Positions 32,932 to 41,406 of a DNA stretch of 64,000 nucleotides are shown here, piece by piece. The notes under the pieces are model-generated. The model did no database searches and was not told the origin of the DNA. It worked only from the letters and a program-made list of their open reading frames with translations. A program made the position numbers and the translations under genes. This DNA comes from CAZRQL01 sp964602415 (GTDB lineage Bacteria > Bacteroidota > Bacteroidia > Cytophagales > Flammeovirgaceae): the NCBI GenBank assembly GCA_964602415.1, contig CAZRQL010000003.1, positions 1 through 64,000 on the forward strand, written 5' to 3'. The number at the start of each line of letters is the position of its first letter. Within the stretch, counting starts at the first letter, position 1.

Positions 32932-33857
32932 TTTGGGATACAAGGATTATGGCCTATTTGTTTGCACAGATTTGTATGTGCATTCTTTTGGCTTATGGGG
33001 CTTGGAGGAGCATTGAGATGCTGAGGTATTGGAATTTTGGCAGCGGTACTGAGTTTCAAAACAGACTTGAATCGCAACAAGACTTACTGAAAGGTGTTTT
33101 GCAACTCTCTTTGTGGATGCAAGTACTGCTTGGTGCTTATTTTCTTATGATCATCAATAATATAGTGCCTCACTTGATCAAGGGGGCTATGTGCGCTTCA
33201 GGGGTTCTAAATTCTGCAGCGGGTGGTGAGTTTGTAATAATTACTAAGATAGTGGCCATACCATTGTTTTTTTGGTTCGCCTCTTTAGAGAGGGTGGAGG
33301 ATTTGAGAGGCAGCTATTTGCTCACCCCCAAAAAGTATGTGTTGGTTGTAATAATTTTCGCGCTTTCTGTCTTTGATTTTGCGGTTGGATTCAATTTTTT
33401 GGCTTCTTTAAAGCCGGATATAATTACATCTTGCTGCTCGGTTGATACGGCTTTACAGTCCTATAATCAGTCCGGTACACAGGGAGAATTTGGGTGGGCA
33501 GCATCTATGGCATGGTTGGCCATACCAGTATTAGTTTTCAGTTCAAGCCCTTTTTTTATTCTTGTTTCTGCCGTATTTTTTATTGGCGGCAATTTTTTTG
33601 CTTTGAAATGGGGATTTGTCAAATACATTTATGGCAATCCAATACACGATTGTCTGTATGATTTGTGTTTGAAGCAGCACAATTTCTTGGGCTATTGGCT
33701 CGCGGCTGCTTATTTATTGTTTTGTTATCAGGTTGTTCAGCTCATGGTGAAAAAGGCGTTTGACCTAAAGACAAACAGGTTTTTTTTAATATCTATTGCT
33801 CTGTTTATTAATATATTGCCTTTATTTTTTTATGTCGTATCTAAGGCCTCATTTTAG
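32928..33857 (+). CDS. Polytopic membrane protein of unknown function
   Basis: 309 residues from ATG at 32928, which overlaps the DUF4231 stop; an earlier start inside that gene is rejected. About eight hydrophobic helices are visible, including a run around IPVLVFSSSPFFILVSAVFF. A conserved-looking segment PHLIKGAMCASGVLNS, a loop with SCCSVD, and DCLYDLCL supply cysteines that might be redox-active or bind metal. I do not recognise the family. Position as the third gene of the Hpt/DUF4231 operon suggests that all three act together. Confidence 0.78.
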   Translation: MIWDTRIMAYLFAQICMCILLAYGAWRSIEMLRYWNFGSGTEFQNRLESQQDLLKGVLQLSLWMQVLLGAYFLMIINNIVPHLIKGAMCASGVLNSAAGGEFVIITKIVAIPLFFWFASLERVEDLRGSYLLTPKKYVLVVIIFALSVFDFAVGFNFLASLKPDIITSCCSVDTALQSYNQSGTQGEFGWAASMAWLAIPVLVFSSSPFFILVSAVFFIGGNFFALKWGFVKYIYGNPIHDCLYDLCLKQHNFLGYWLAAAYLLFCYQVVQLMVKKAFDLKTNRFFLISIALFINILPLFFYVVSKASF

Positions 33858-33943
33858 TAACCCTCTGAGTATGTTGGATTCTTAGGTATAATTGACAATT
33901 TTAATCTTAAATCATATACTAAGTGTCGTATAAATTTATCAAT

Positions 33944-36082
33944 ATGAAGACTTTAACTTTATGGGCTTTTTGCTTATTAGCCATAAGTAGCAGGCTTTTT
34001 GCCGACGAGGGCATGTGGCTGCCTTTTTTACTTAAGAGCATGAAGGAAACTGATATGAAGGCCGCCGGGCTAAGAATTTCGACAGAGGATATTTACTCAG
34101 TAAATAAATCTTCACTCAAAGATGCAGTGCTTCTTTTTGGAGGTGGGTGTTCGGGTGGAGTTGTGTCTGACAAAGGTCTTGTGCTTACTAACCATCACTG
34201 CGGATATGGCAGAATCCAAGCCCATAGCACAGTAGAAAACGATTTGCTGACCAATGGTTTTTGGGCGAAGGATTTGGCTTCGGAGTTGCCTAACCATGAC
34301 AAACTTTCAGTAACTTTTATTATTCAGATTCAAGATGTTACGGAAAGGATTCTTCAAGGTGTCAAATCTGATTTTACAGAGCAACAGAGACAAGATGCGA
34401 TAGCGAGAAACTCAGCGGCACTTGTTAGCGGTGCTACTGTCGGTAGTCATTACAATGCTTTTGTAAGGTCTTTTTTCTATGGAAATCAGTACCTTCTTTT
34501 TGTCGTGGAGGAGTTCAAAGATGTTCGCTTGGTAGGTACGCCACCCAACAGCATTGGTAAGTTTGGGGCAGATGCGGATAATTGGATGTGGCCAAGGCAT
34601 ACCGGGGATTTTTCAGTTTTCAGGATATACGCCAATGCGGACAATAAACCAGCCTCTTATGACCCCAATAATAAGCCTTTCAAACCCAGAAATTTCTTTC
34701 AAATCTCAGTTGCAGGAGTGAAAGAAAATGACTTTACTATGGTTTATGGCTTTCCGGGGCGTACCCAGCAGTTTATTCCCTCTTATGCTGTTGATTATGT
34801 GGTCAATATTTCCAATCCACTCAGAATACAGATGAGAGAACAAAGTCTGGCTATTATTGATGCGGCTATGCGGAGCAGTGATAAAATCAGGATTCAGTAC
34901 AGTGCCAGACAGGCCAATATAGCCAATGCTTACAAAAAATGGCAAGGCGAATCCAAAGGACTCAAGAAACTGAACACGTTGGAAACAAAGAAAAAATTTG
35001 AAGCAGAGCTTGACCAACTTATCGGCAATTCCCCCCAATACAGTCAGCATAAGGATATACACAAACGCTTTGAGCAACTTTATCAATCTGCCAACCGCTA
35101 CAATTTTGCTTACGACGGCTTTGTTGAATTGTACTACATGGGGCCGGCTATTTTTAGTATTGCCAAGGGCTATTCAGACTTTTTGGATCAATACAAAGAA
35201 GCACCAGACAAAGAATCTGTGAAACTCAAGTACCTCAGTTCGGTAAAAGCGAGGTTTAAAGATTTGGATATGGGTACTGAAAAACAGATTTTTGCCACGC
35301 TGGTGGAGACTTATTTAAAAGCAGCCAACAAAGACGATGTGCCCCCTAAGCTGAAAGAGCAAGTTTTTGCTTTTCAATCGGCTGCCGGTTTGGCTCAAGT
35401 CATTTATCAAAATTCAATCTTTGCCACAGAAGATAGACTTATGGCTTTTGTAAATAGCCCTGATTTTGACAAGCCTGATGCCGATTTGGCTTACCAACTT
35501 TCTAACAATATTGTACAATACATAAGAAATGAGATTCAATCTCCCAGAGACAGTCTTAATGCCTTGATAGAAAAGGAGATGCGTAGCTACGTTGAGATGA
35601 TTCGGACACTAAAACCTAAAAAATACTGGCCGGATGCCAACAGTACGCTCCGCGTTTCTTACGGAAAAATTCGCGATTCACATCCCAACGACGGGGTGTC
35701 GTACGCTTATTACACCACAATAGATGGTGTGGTCGAAAAATACGTGCCTCAAAAGGACAGCGAGTTTTATCTCGACGACAAATTTCTCAATTTGCATAAA
35801 AATAAAGATTACGGTGCGTATGCTAAAAAAGGTGAATTGGTGGTTTGTTTTATAGCCAACAACCATACCACAGGCGGTAATTCGGGTAGTCCTGTTTTAA
35901 ATGCAGACGGGCACTTGATAGGGCTTAATTTTGACAGAAGTTGGGAGAGTACCATGTCGGATATAGCTTACAGCCCTGAAATATGCAGAAACATAACGGT
36001 TGATGTTCGCTATATTTTGTTTATCATAGATAAATATGCGCAAGCCGGCCATTTAATCTCTGAGATGAAAATAGTCAAATAA
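33944..36082 (+). CDS. dpp11: S46 dipeptidyl-peptidase, DPP11-like (acidic P1 specificity predicted)
   Basis: 712 residues from ATG at 33944, with a signal peptide ending near LFA-DEGMW, the usual mature start. The catalytic residues fit the family: His85 in LTNHHCGYG, Asp in PRHTGDFSVFR, Ser647 in TGGNSGSPVL. Eighteen residues after the serine lies Arg665 (LNFDR); in Porphyromonas gingivalis DPP11 the equivalent Arg673 gives specificity for Asp/Glu at P1. The enzyme should release dipeptides in the periplasm from oligopeptides with an acidic second residue. The second S46 gene at 60898 has Gly at this position. A bidirectional terminator follows. Confidence 0.94.
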   Translation: MKTLTLWAFCLLAISSRLFADEGMWLPFLLKSMKETDMKAAGLRISTEDIYSVNKSSLKDAVLLFGGGCSGGVVSDKGLVLTNHHCGYGRIQAHSTVENDLLTNGFWAKDLASELPNHDKLSVTFIIQIQDVTERILQGVKSDFTEQQRQDAIARNSAALVSGATVGSHYNAFVRSFFYGNQYLLFVVEEFKDVRLVGTPPNSIGKFGADADNWMWPRHTGDFSVFRIYANADNKPASYDPNNKPFKPRNFFQISVAGVKENDFTMVYGFPGRTQQFIPSYAVDYVVNISNPLRIQMREQSLAIIDAAMRSSDKIRIQYSARQANIANAYKKWQGESKGLKKLNTLETKKKFEAELDQLIGNSPQYSQHKDIHKRFEQLYQSANRYNFAYDGFVELYYMGPAIFSIAKGYSDFLDQYKEAPDKESVKLKYLSSVKARFKDLDMGTEKQIFATLVETYLKAANKDDVPPKLKEQVFAFQSAAGLAQVIYQNSIFATEDRLMAFVNSPDFDKPDADLAYQLSNNIVQYIRNEIQSPRDSLNALIEKEMRSYVEMIRTLKPKKYWPDANSTLRVSYGKIRDSHPNDGVSYAYYTTIDGVVEKYVPQKDSEFYLDDKFLNLHKNKDYGAYAKKGELVVCFIANNHTTGGNSGSPVLNADGHLIGLNFDRSWESTMSDIAYSPEICRNITVDVRYILFIIDKYAQAGHLISEMKIVK

Positions 36083-36088
36083 AATAAG

Positions 36089-36120
36089 TTTAAAAAGCCC
36101 ACTTTTGTGGGCTTTTTAAA
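36089..36120. terminator. Bidirectional terminator between convergent genes
   Basis: A near-perfect 14-bp stem (36089-36102 with 36107-36120) is flanked by A and T runs, so it works on both strands: for the DPP11-like gene on plus and for the membrane protein ending at 36116 on minus. Confidence 0.85.
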
Positions 36121-36541
36121 CAAAGAGTCTATCCCAAACTTTTGCAAATAAAAAGAAGCCTCCGAAAATTGGAAGCCAAAATACCGCTCTGGCCAACACT
36201 AACGCACTTCCTCCTTTGATATAGCACTTTTCCAAACAACAAAGACCAAAGAAATCGCCCAATATTCTGTTTTGGATAGAGTTCTGAAAAAAAACTACCA
36301 AAAAGGCCACCAGTACTAAGGCGGTCAAGCTGCCTATTGCCGAAGTAGAAGAAGCCACACGCCAAGGATAAAATACCCAACACAGAAACATGACAAACAG
36401 TACGTATGAATACATTTCTAAAAATCCACCTTTTTTGAGGGCATGACCAAATGGGAAATCATTCACAAAAAAGAAATAAATCCCTACAAGCCAAAGCAAG
36501 TGAAGCCCGTAGAGCCTGCGTAAGTGTAGAATATTGTCCAT
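36116..36541 (-). CDS. Small polytopic membrane protein, unknown function
   Basis: 141 residues with four hydrophobic helices (LYGLHLLWLVGIYFFFV, YSYVLFVMFLCWVFY, LTALVLVAFLVVFF, VFWLPIFGGFFLFA). A CCLEKC cluster sits in a loop. No family is recognised. It lies downstream of the RsbW-like kinase gene on the same strand, with 83 bases between, and could be the last gene of that cluster. Confidence 0.68.
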   Translation of the reverse strand: MDNILHLRRLYGLHLLWLVGIYFFFVNDFPFGHALKKGGFLEMYSYVLFVMFLCWVFYPWRVASSTSAIGSLTALVLVAFLVVFFQNSIQNRILGDFFGLCCLEKCYIKGGSALVLARAVFWLPIFGGFFLFAKVWDRLFV

Positions 36542-36624
36542 TAAATCAATTTTTACTCTTTATCGCAATGTTTGTGCCGATAATAAGAGAAAGACGATTA
36601 TTGAACTTACCAAGCAAGAGCCAC

Positions 36625-37038
36625 TTAGGCAATCTTTTTAGTCAAGCGGCAAATACCTCCACCTGATTTGAGTTTTTCCACCGATACACTGTCGCAAACT
36701 TTTTTTACAAGTAGCAAACCCATACTTCCTTTCCGACGCTCTTTGACAATTTGGGAAATTTCCGGAGGATCGTAAGAATTAATGTCAAACAGTTCGGAAC
36801 AAGAGTCTATTATCTCTGCCTGCACCTCAGAGTCAGTGATCTTTAGTAGAATTTCAAAGTTTTGAGTCGGATTGTAGTGATGGGAGTGCCCCATTATGTT
36901 CATACAAACCTCTTCTATGGCCACAGCAAAAAGGAGCAACCTTTTTTCTTCGAGCGTACACCTCAAAGAAGAGATTATGAACTGCCGAAGAGGATGGAGT
37001 TCAGATTTTTGACAAGTTATAGTTGTTGTGTAAACCAT
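36625..37038 (-). CDS. RsbW-like anti-sigma serine kinase (HATPase_c_2)
   Basis: 137 residues, the size of a stand-alone GHKL kinase of the RsbW/SpoIIAB type. The N box is visible in AIEEVCMNIMGHS, the G1 region in EIIDSCSELFD, and the G2 box in RKGSMGLLLVKKV. Such kinases bind ATP, phosphorylate STAS antagonists and sequester a partner. Bacteroidota lack a sigma-B gene in the classical arrangement, so the output partner is unknown. It lies 23 bases downstream of a STAS gene on the same strand, the standard kinase/antagonist pair. Confidence 0.9.
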   Translation of the reverse strand: MVYTTTITCQKSELHPLRQFIISSLRCTLEEKRLLLFAVAIEEVCMNIMGHSHHYNPTQNFEILLKITDSEVQAEIIDSCSELFDINSYDPPEISQIVKERRKGSMGLLLVKKVCDSVSVEKLKSGGGICRLTKKIA

Positions 37039-37061
37039 TAAGAGACAATTTTATCAATTTT

Positions 37062-37376
37062 TCAATCTCGCTTTTTGTGTATGGGTATAAGCAAATCTAA
37101 ACCTAAAACTTTGAATACACCATAAACTTTTTCACTCATATCAAATAAAACGAGAGAAATATTTTTTTGTTCCAATTCAGCAACCCTTGACGTAAATACG
37201 CCAATGCCCGGCGAAGTAACATACTCCAAATCAATACAATTTACAGCTATAGTGGTGTAACCTTGTTGTATGATTTTATCTATTTGATTGTCAAGCTCTA
37301 TCGAAGAATTTACATCTAATGTTCCGCTGATTGAAAGAATAACTGCATCTCCATCTTTTTGTATGTCAATTTTCAT
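37062..37376 (-). CDS. STAS-domain anti-sigma factor antagonist
   Basis: 104 residues, one STAS domain. The acceptor region reads EYVTSPGIGVF, with Ser55 in place of the usual SSAG/DSSG serine, so phosphorylation is plausible but the local motif (TSPG) is unusual. It sits directly upstream of the RsbW-like kinase and directly downstream of the rhodanese gene (9 bases), forming a three-gene unit. Confidence 0.9.
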   Translation of the reverse strand: MKIDIQKDGDAVILSISGTLDVNSSIELDNQIDKIIQQGYTTIAVNCIDLEYVTSPGIGVFTSRVAELEQKNISLVLFDMSEKVYGVFKVLGLDLLIPIHKKRD

Positions 37377-37385
37377 AGAAATTAT

Positions 37386-37733
37386 TTAGACCAATTTTCC
37401 AGTGTAGCTTAAAATTCCGCCTTTCAGGTTTACGATATTTTTAAAACCCAATTCTGCCATTTTGCGGCAGGCTCTCGCGGAGCGTTTACCGGACTGGCAG
37501 TATAGAAAGTAATGTTTTTCACGGTCTAAATGTTTCAACTTATCTTTAAAATTTGGTTGCATCACATCAATATTGAATGCGTTATGAATTTTACCGCCGT
37601 TGTATTCATGTTTCATACGCACATCAATAATCACCGCTTTTGGGGTAGATTTGAGCAGAGATTGGAATTCTTTATCCTCCAGCGATAAGTAATGGTCATT
37701 TTTGACAAAAAGTTTTTTAAGAAGTGATAGCAT
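37386..37733 (-). CDS. Single-domain rhodanese-like protein
   Basis: 115 residues. The active-site loop CQSGKRS follows LYC with Cys79, and the N-terminal VIIDVRMKHEYNGGKIHNAFNID and the C-terminal LKGGI are standard rhodanese marks. It would carry a persulfide on Cys79 and act in sulfur transfer or redox sensing in the cytoplasm. Its position upstream of the STAS/kinase pair raises the possibility of sulfur- or redox-linked input, which is only an inference. Confidence 0.93.
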   Translation of the reverse strand: MLSLLKKLFVKNDHYLSLEDKEFQSLLKSTPKAVIIDVRMKHEYNGGKIHNAFNIDVMQPNFKDKLKHLDREKHYFLYCQSGKRSARACRKMAELGFKNIVNLKGGILSYTGKLV

Positions 37734-37757
37734 GCTTTATTGAATTTTTAGGCAAAG

Positions 37758-38099
37758 TTATTTGCTTTGCTCGCTGGTAGAGGACAAAGATTTTATCTTT
37801 AAGGATGTTAAGTTTTTATATTCTTTCCAAAACCAGTGAATCCAGAGTATGCACAAAAAAGGAAACACAACAAAACTTCCCATGTTGTAAGCAAAAGCCA
37901 TTTCCAGTTCGCCGTGGATCAAGTGCATAATTGCACTTGACATCCCACAGGCGTAGCATTCAAAATCAAAAATCAAAACCGATAAACAAATGGTTTGTTC
38001 TGTATCAAAAAAATCTCCCGGTAGAATCAGCAAAATAATCGGCAATAGTATGAAGAAGCTGATTTTTGCATAACTTAAAATAATACTTAGTTTTTTCAT
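37758..38099 (-). CDS. DUF2752 small membrane protein
   Basis: 113 residues with two to three hydrophobic helices. The family motif is seen as a Cys (CLSVLIF) followed by CYACGMSSAIMHLIHGELEMAFAYN, which resembles the CPGCGxTRA..L..G....A...N pattern of DUF2752. It has no proven function. The gene lies next to a TM2 domain gene, a common Bacteroidota pairing, but a terminator separates the two. Confidence 0.82.
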   Translation of the reverse strand: MKKLSIILSYAKISFFILLPIILLILPGDFFDTEQTICLSVLIFDFECYACGMSSAIMHLIHGELEMAFAYNMGSFVVFPFLCILWIHWFWKEYKNLTSLKIKSLSSTSEQSK

Positions 38100-38102
38100 A
38101 AT

Positions 38103-38130
38103 AAAAAAAGCCCCAAATCGAATTTGGGGC
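38103..38130 (-). terminator. Rho-independent terminator of the TM2 gene
   Basis: On the minus strand a GCCCCAAAT/ATTTGGGGC stem (38122-38130 with 38110-38118) with loop TCG is followed by seven T. It ends the TM2 transcript before the DUF2752 gene. Confidence 0.88.
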
Positions 38131-38167
38131 CTAATAAATTTAAAACTTTGAATTACAGAGTTTTGAA

Positions 38168-38593
38168 TTATAGAGTTTTGTCGTAATTTCCATCTTTAGG
38201 CTTGAGAGTACCCATGGCAATTCTGATGATATCAATCAATGCCCATACACCACAGCCACCTCCTGTAAGCAACTGGACAACTCCCTGCCAAGTGTAGCCC
38301 AAGTAAAAACGGTGAATGCCAAGACCACCAATAAATATAGCAATAAGAAGAGCTACCAATTGTGATTTTTCGCTTTGTGGTTTGGCTTTGCCTGACTTTG
38401 AAATAGTTTGGATTTTTTTTCCAAATGTGCGAATAGCTACCCTTTCTTTAAAGGTTAGCTTTTCACCTTTTACATTTTCAGCCAAACGAACCAACTCTTT
38501 GTGGGATGATACGGATTGCTTTTCGGATTGATTGGGCATGTTTGCTGATATAGATAAACCAGCAACAAGAACTAAAAGGAAGATTTTTTTCAT
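38168..38593 (-). CDS. Exported TM2-domain protein
   Basis: 141 residues. An N-terminal signal-like segment (FLLVLVAGLSISANM) is followed by a charged stretch and a TM2 domain at about 78-130: ALLIAIFIGGLGIHRFYLGY, then TGGGCGVWALIDIIRI. TM2 domains are a pair of membrane helices joined by a short turn, with a GxxG..F.LG.. motif; the function is unknown. It is a single-gene transcript ended by a strong terminator. Confidence 0.92.
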   Translation of the reverse strand: MKKIFLLVLVAGLSISANMPNQSEKQSVSSHKELVRLAENVKGEKLTFKERVAIRTFGKKIQTISKSGKAKPQSEKSQLVALLIAIFIGGLGIHRFYLGYTWQGVVQLLTGGGCGVWALIDIIRIAMGTLKPKDGNYDKTL

Positions 38594-38690
38594 ATAATTT
38601 TTTTTAAGGTTTTTAGAATACTATACAAAAATATTTTTTTAGAAACATATCGCAAATATAGAATCGCAAACTTAGTAAACAAATTTTTTT

Positions 38691-41192
38691 TTACTCTTCG
38701 CCTCCTCCGGCGTTGTAGTCTGTTCCACTGCCTTGCCTGCGCGACCTTCGTATCTGACTAAAATCTTGTCTTCCAATACGATATACCAATGAAGCACTTA
38801 GCACGCGGGTTTCACGCTTGCGCAAAAAGTCTTGTCTAAAAAACTGATTTTGCATATCAAATTGAAACTGCCGAGTATCAAATATATCGCTAAGGTTGAT
38901 GGTAAGGATCAGATTTCTTTTTTTCAAAAACTCATGTCTAATGGCTACATCTGTACCATAGATGGCTCTCATGCTTCCTTGTGGGGTTGGGCGTGGCGAG
39001 TTGTAGTCCGATGTAATTTGCAAGGATGTATTTTTCCTGAACTTGTACTGGAACATAAGTCTGAGGTTGTATGCAGTTCCGCTATTGTTTAGGTTTGTTT
39101 CTAAGTTTTTGGCGATGAGTCTATTGTAGTTTACAGAGCCACTCAGGTTGCTTTCTACCTTGCTTGTCCACTGAGTTTTGAGATTGGCATCAAGCCCCAA
39201 AGCCTGCGAGGAGGCTATGTTTTCCATTGTGGTGATGGTAGCGCCGGGCAAAATACTCAAAGCCGTATCGGTAATAAACCTACGAAATCGGCTTACGCTG
39301 TTGTTGGTTTCGCGAGCAAAAAGATTGATAGTCAGTGTGTATTTGTCTGCTTGTTTAAGGTATCCCAACTCAAAAGAGTGGGTCAATTCAGGCTGGAGGT
39401 TGGGGTTTCCACTCCTCAAGTTGATGGGGTCTGAGTAGTCTATGAAGGGATTTAGTGCCCTTGAGTTGGGGCGGCTTATTCTTCGGGAGTAGTTGAGTGA
39501 TAGTTCTTGTCCTTTGTTTTTCAGTTCTTTGACCACAAATAAGCTGGGGAAGAAGCTTATATAATCCTGAGAAAATGTTTGCCCTGTCGTGATGAGTTGT
39601 CCTTGCAACTGGGTATATTCTGAGCGCAGACCAGTTTGGACCTTCAGCCCCAAAAACTGAGTGCCCAATGAGACATAGGCCGCTGTAACTTGGTCGCTGT
39701 ATTTGAAATCGTTGCTTCGCAGGGTATTGCGTATCCATTTGTTGTTCAATGTGTCAAAGTCCTCCAGTATGAAGGCAGAGCGCAAGTCGCGGTTGGTCTG
39801 TTTGAATCCTGCTTCGAGGCGGGATTTTTTTATAGGCTGTGTATAGTCTAATTGAGCCACCACTACTTGGGAGTTGCCTTCAGGCCTGATGAACTGGTTG
39901 GTTGGCCGGCGGTTTTTGGGTGCTGAGTTGGCAGAGAAATAACGGTTTTGATAAAATCCGTTTTGGTAGTTTTGGTCGGTCGAATACACCAAATCGGCTG
40001 AAAGTTCTTGGCGAGGTTTGTTAAATTTGTATTTGAGTGACAAAGAACCATCATAAGACTGGTTTTGTCGCGCTTCATCTGCACTTCTGGTAAAATAGTC
40101 TTGAAAAACAAAATTTTCGTCCCTAAAAAAATTATTCTGCCCTTCTTTTGAGGTGTTTGAACGGGTGCTGTAGGTAGAGATATGCCCGATAGAGAGTTTG
40201 TTGCTGATGTCATAGTCAAATCCCGCGCGCAGGTTGCCGGATTGGCTGAGGTTGTCATCGTGCACCTCTTGAAAATTGTAAAATGAGGTATCTTTGGGAG
40301 TGTTGAATCGGTTGTTTATGCCTCTTCTAAATCTCAAATCATGCCGATAAGAATACGATACAAAAGTGTTGAGTTTTTTGTGTCGGTAGCTCAGGTTAAT
40401 GCTGCCATCATATTTATCCCCTGAGCCGGCCCCAATTTGAACGCTTCCATTAAGGCCGTTGAGTTTATTCTTTTTCAGTACTACATTGATGATTCCTGTT
40501 GTACCTTCCGCATCGTATCGGGCTGAGGGCGTAGTAATCACTTCAATTTTATCTATAGTATTTGCGGGAATTTGCGCCAGCACCGCATCGCGGTTGGCTG
40601 CCATCATACCGGAGGGTTTGCCGTCAATGAGAATTGTAAAATTCGTACTGCCTCTCAGGGACACATTCCCTTCAACGTCCACATTGATAGAGGGGATTTG
40701 CGCAAGCACATCTACCGCCGTGCCACCGGTTACGGTCATCATTTTTTCTACATTATAAACTTTTTTATCCAGTGAGGTTTCTATGACTTCTTGCTCTCCA
40801 AGTATTTCCACTTCGTTGAGATTTTTTTGTTCAGGTATCAGAGACAGGGTGGCAAAGGTTTTTTCCGGCTCTCTAAAAGTAAGCATCACAGAATCAATAT
40901 GTTTAGATTGATAGCCAATAAAACTTACTTTTATTTGATACCTGCCGAGTTTGATGTTCTCAATCCTGAAGTTACCTTTTGAATCGGTTATCCCGCCTGC
41001 GGCCAGACTTGAGTCGCGTCGGCTGATGAGCACTATGTTGGCATACTCGATAGGTTTTCCCGAACTCTCATCAACTACAGTACCCGATACTATGCCGATT
41101 GTGGGGATTTCTCTTCCTTGCATTTGAGGACGAGTCTGGGCTTGCAGGTAGAGTTTAGTCATAAAAAGCAAGCAAAAAAAGACGTATTTCAT
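38691..41192 (-). CDS. TonB-linked outer-membrane receptor-like protein (OMP_b-brl_3 family)
   Basis: 833 residues with a signal peptide. The N-terminal carboxypeptidase-regulatory-like domain (SGTVVDESSGKPIEYANIVL, RYQIKVSFIGYQS) is followed by a plug-like region (about 150-240: VDVLAQIPSINVDVEGNVSL, TIDKIEVITTPSARYDAEG) and a C-terminal barrel of repeated beta-strands ending near RIGRQDFSQIRR. The tail is Gly- and acid-rich. These proteins are close to TonB-dependent receptors but usually lack a clear TonB box, and none is seen here. Uptake substrate unknown. An 18-bp perfect inverted repeat sits 14 bases upstream of the start and may be an operator. Confidence 0.9.
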   Translation of the reverse strand: MKYVFFCLLFMTKLYLQAQTRPQMQGREIPTIGIVSGTVVDESSGKPIEYANIVLISRRDSSLAAGGITDSKGNFRIENIKLGRYQIKVSFIGYQSKHIDSVMLTFREPEKTFATLSLIPEQKNLNEVEILGEQEVIETSLDKKVYNVEKMMTVTGGTAVDVLAQIPSINVDVEGNVSLRGSTNFTILIDGKPSGMMAANRDAVLAQIPANTIDKIEVITTPSARYDAEGTTGIINVVLKKNKLNGLNGSVQIGAGSGDKYDGSINLSYRHKKLNTFVSYSYRHDLRFRRGINNRFNTPKDTSFYNFQEVHDDNLSQSGNLRAGFDYDISNKLSIGHISTYSTRSNTSKEGQNNFFRDENFVFQDYFTRSADEARQNQSYDGSLSLKYKFNKPRQELSADLVYSTDQNYQNGFYQNRYFSANSAPKNRRPTNQFIRPEGNSQVVVAQLDYTQPIKKSRLEAGFKQTNRDLRSAFILEDFDTLNNKWIRNTLRSNDFKYSDQVTAAYVSLGTQFLGLKVQTGLRSEYTQLQGQLITTGQTFSQDYISFFPSLFVVKELKNKGQELSLNYSRRISRPNSRALNPFIDYSDPINLRSGNPNLQPELTHSFELGYLKQADKYTLTINLFARETNNSVSRFRRFITDTALSILPGATITTMENIASSQALGLDANLKTQWTSKVESNLSGSVNYNRLIAKNLETNLNNSGTAYNLRLMFQYKFRKNTSLQITSDYNSPRPTPQGSMRAIYGTDVAIRHEFLKKRNLILTINLSDIFDTRQFQFDMQNQFFRQDFLRKRETRVLSASLVYRIGRQDFSQIRRSRRQGSGTDYNAGGGEE

Positions 41193-41205
41193 GTGAATGT
41201 CGTTT

Positions 41206-41223
41206 AGACTCTAAATAGAGTCT
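41206..41223 (-). promoter_or_regulatory. Perfect inverted repeat upstream of the receptor gene (candidate operator)
   Basis: AGACTCTA (41206-41213), spacer AA, TAGAGTCT (41216-41223): an 8-bp perfect dyad in the untranslated leader region of the minus-strand gene. It has no following T run, so it does not look like a terminator. A binding site for a dimeric regulator, or an mRNA hairpin near the start codon, is plausible. Confidence 0.45.
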
Positions 41224-41406
41224 CTAATTTTAACAGACGCTAAAACTTTTAGCTTAGCACCTCAGAAATGTAATTTTTTAGCTATGTGGTTATTAAAATG
41301 TGCTATGTATTTAGCCAACAATCAATGAATTAACAAAAATTAAGAAAAGATATAGTTTAATATACGAACATAAGGTTTACATTTAGATTCGATTTTTTAA
41401 ATTAAT

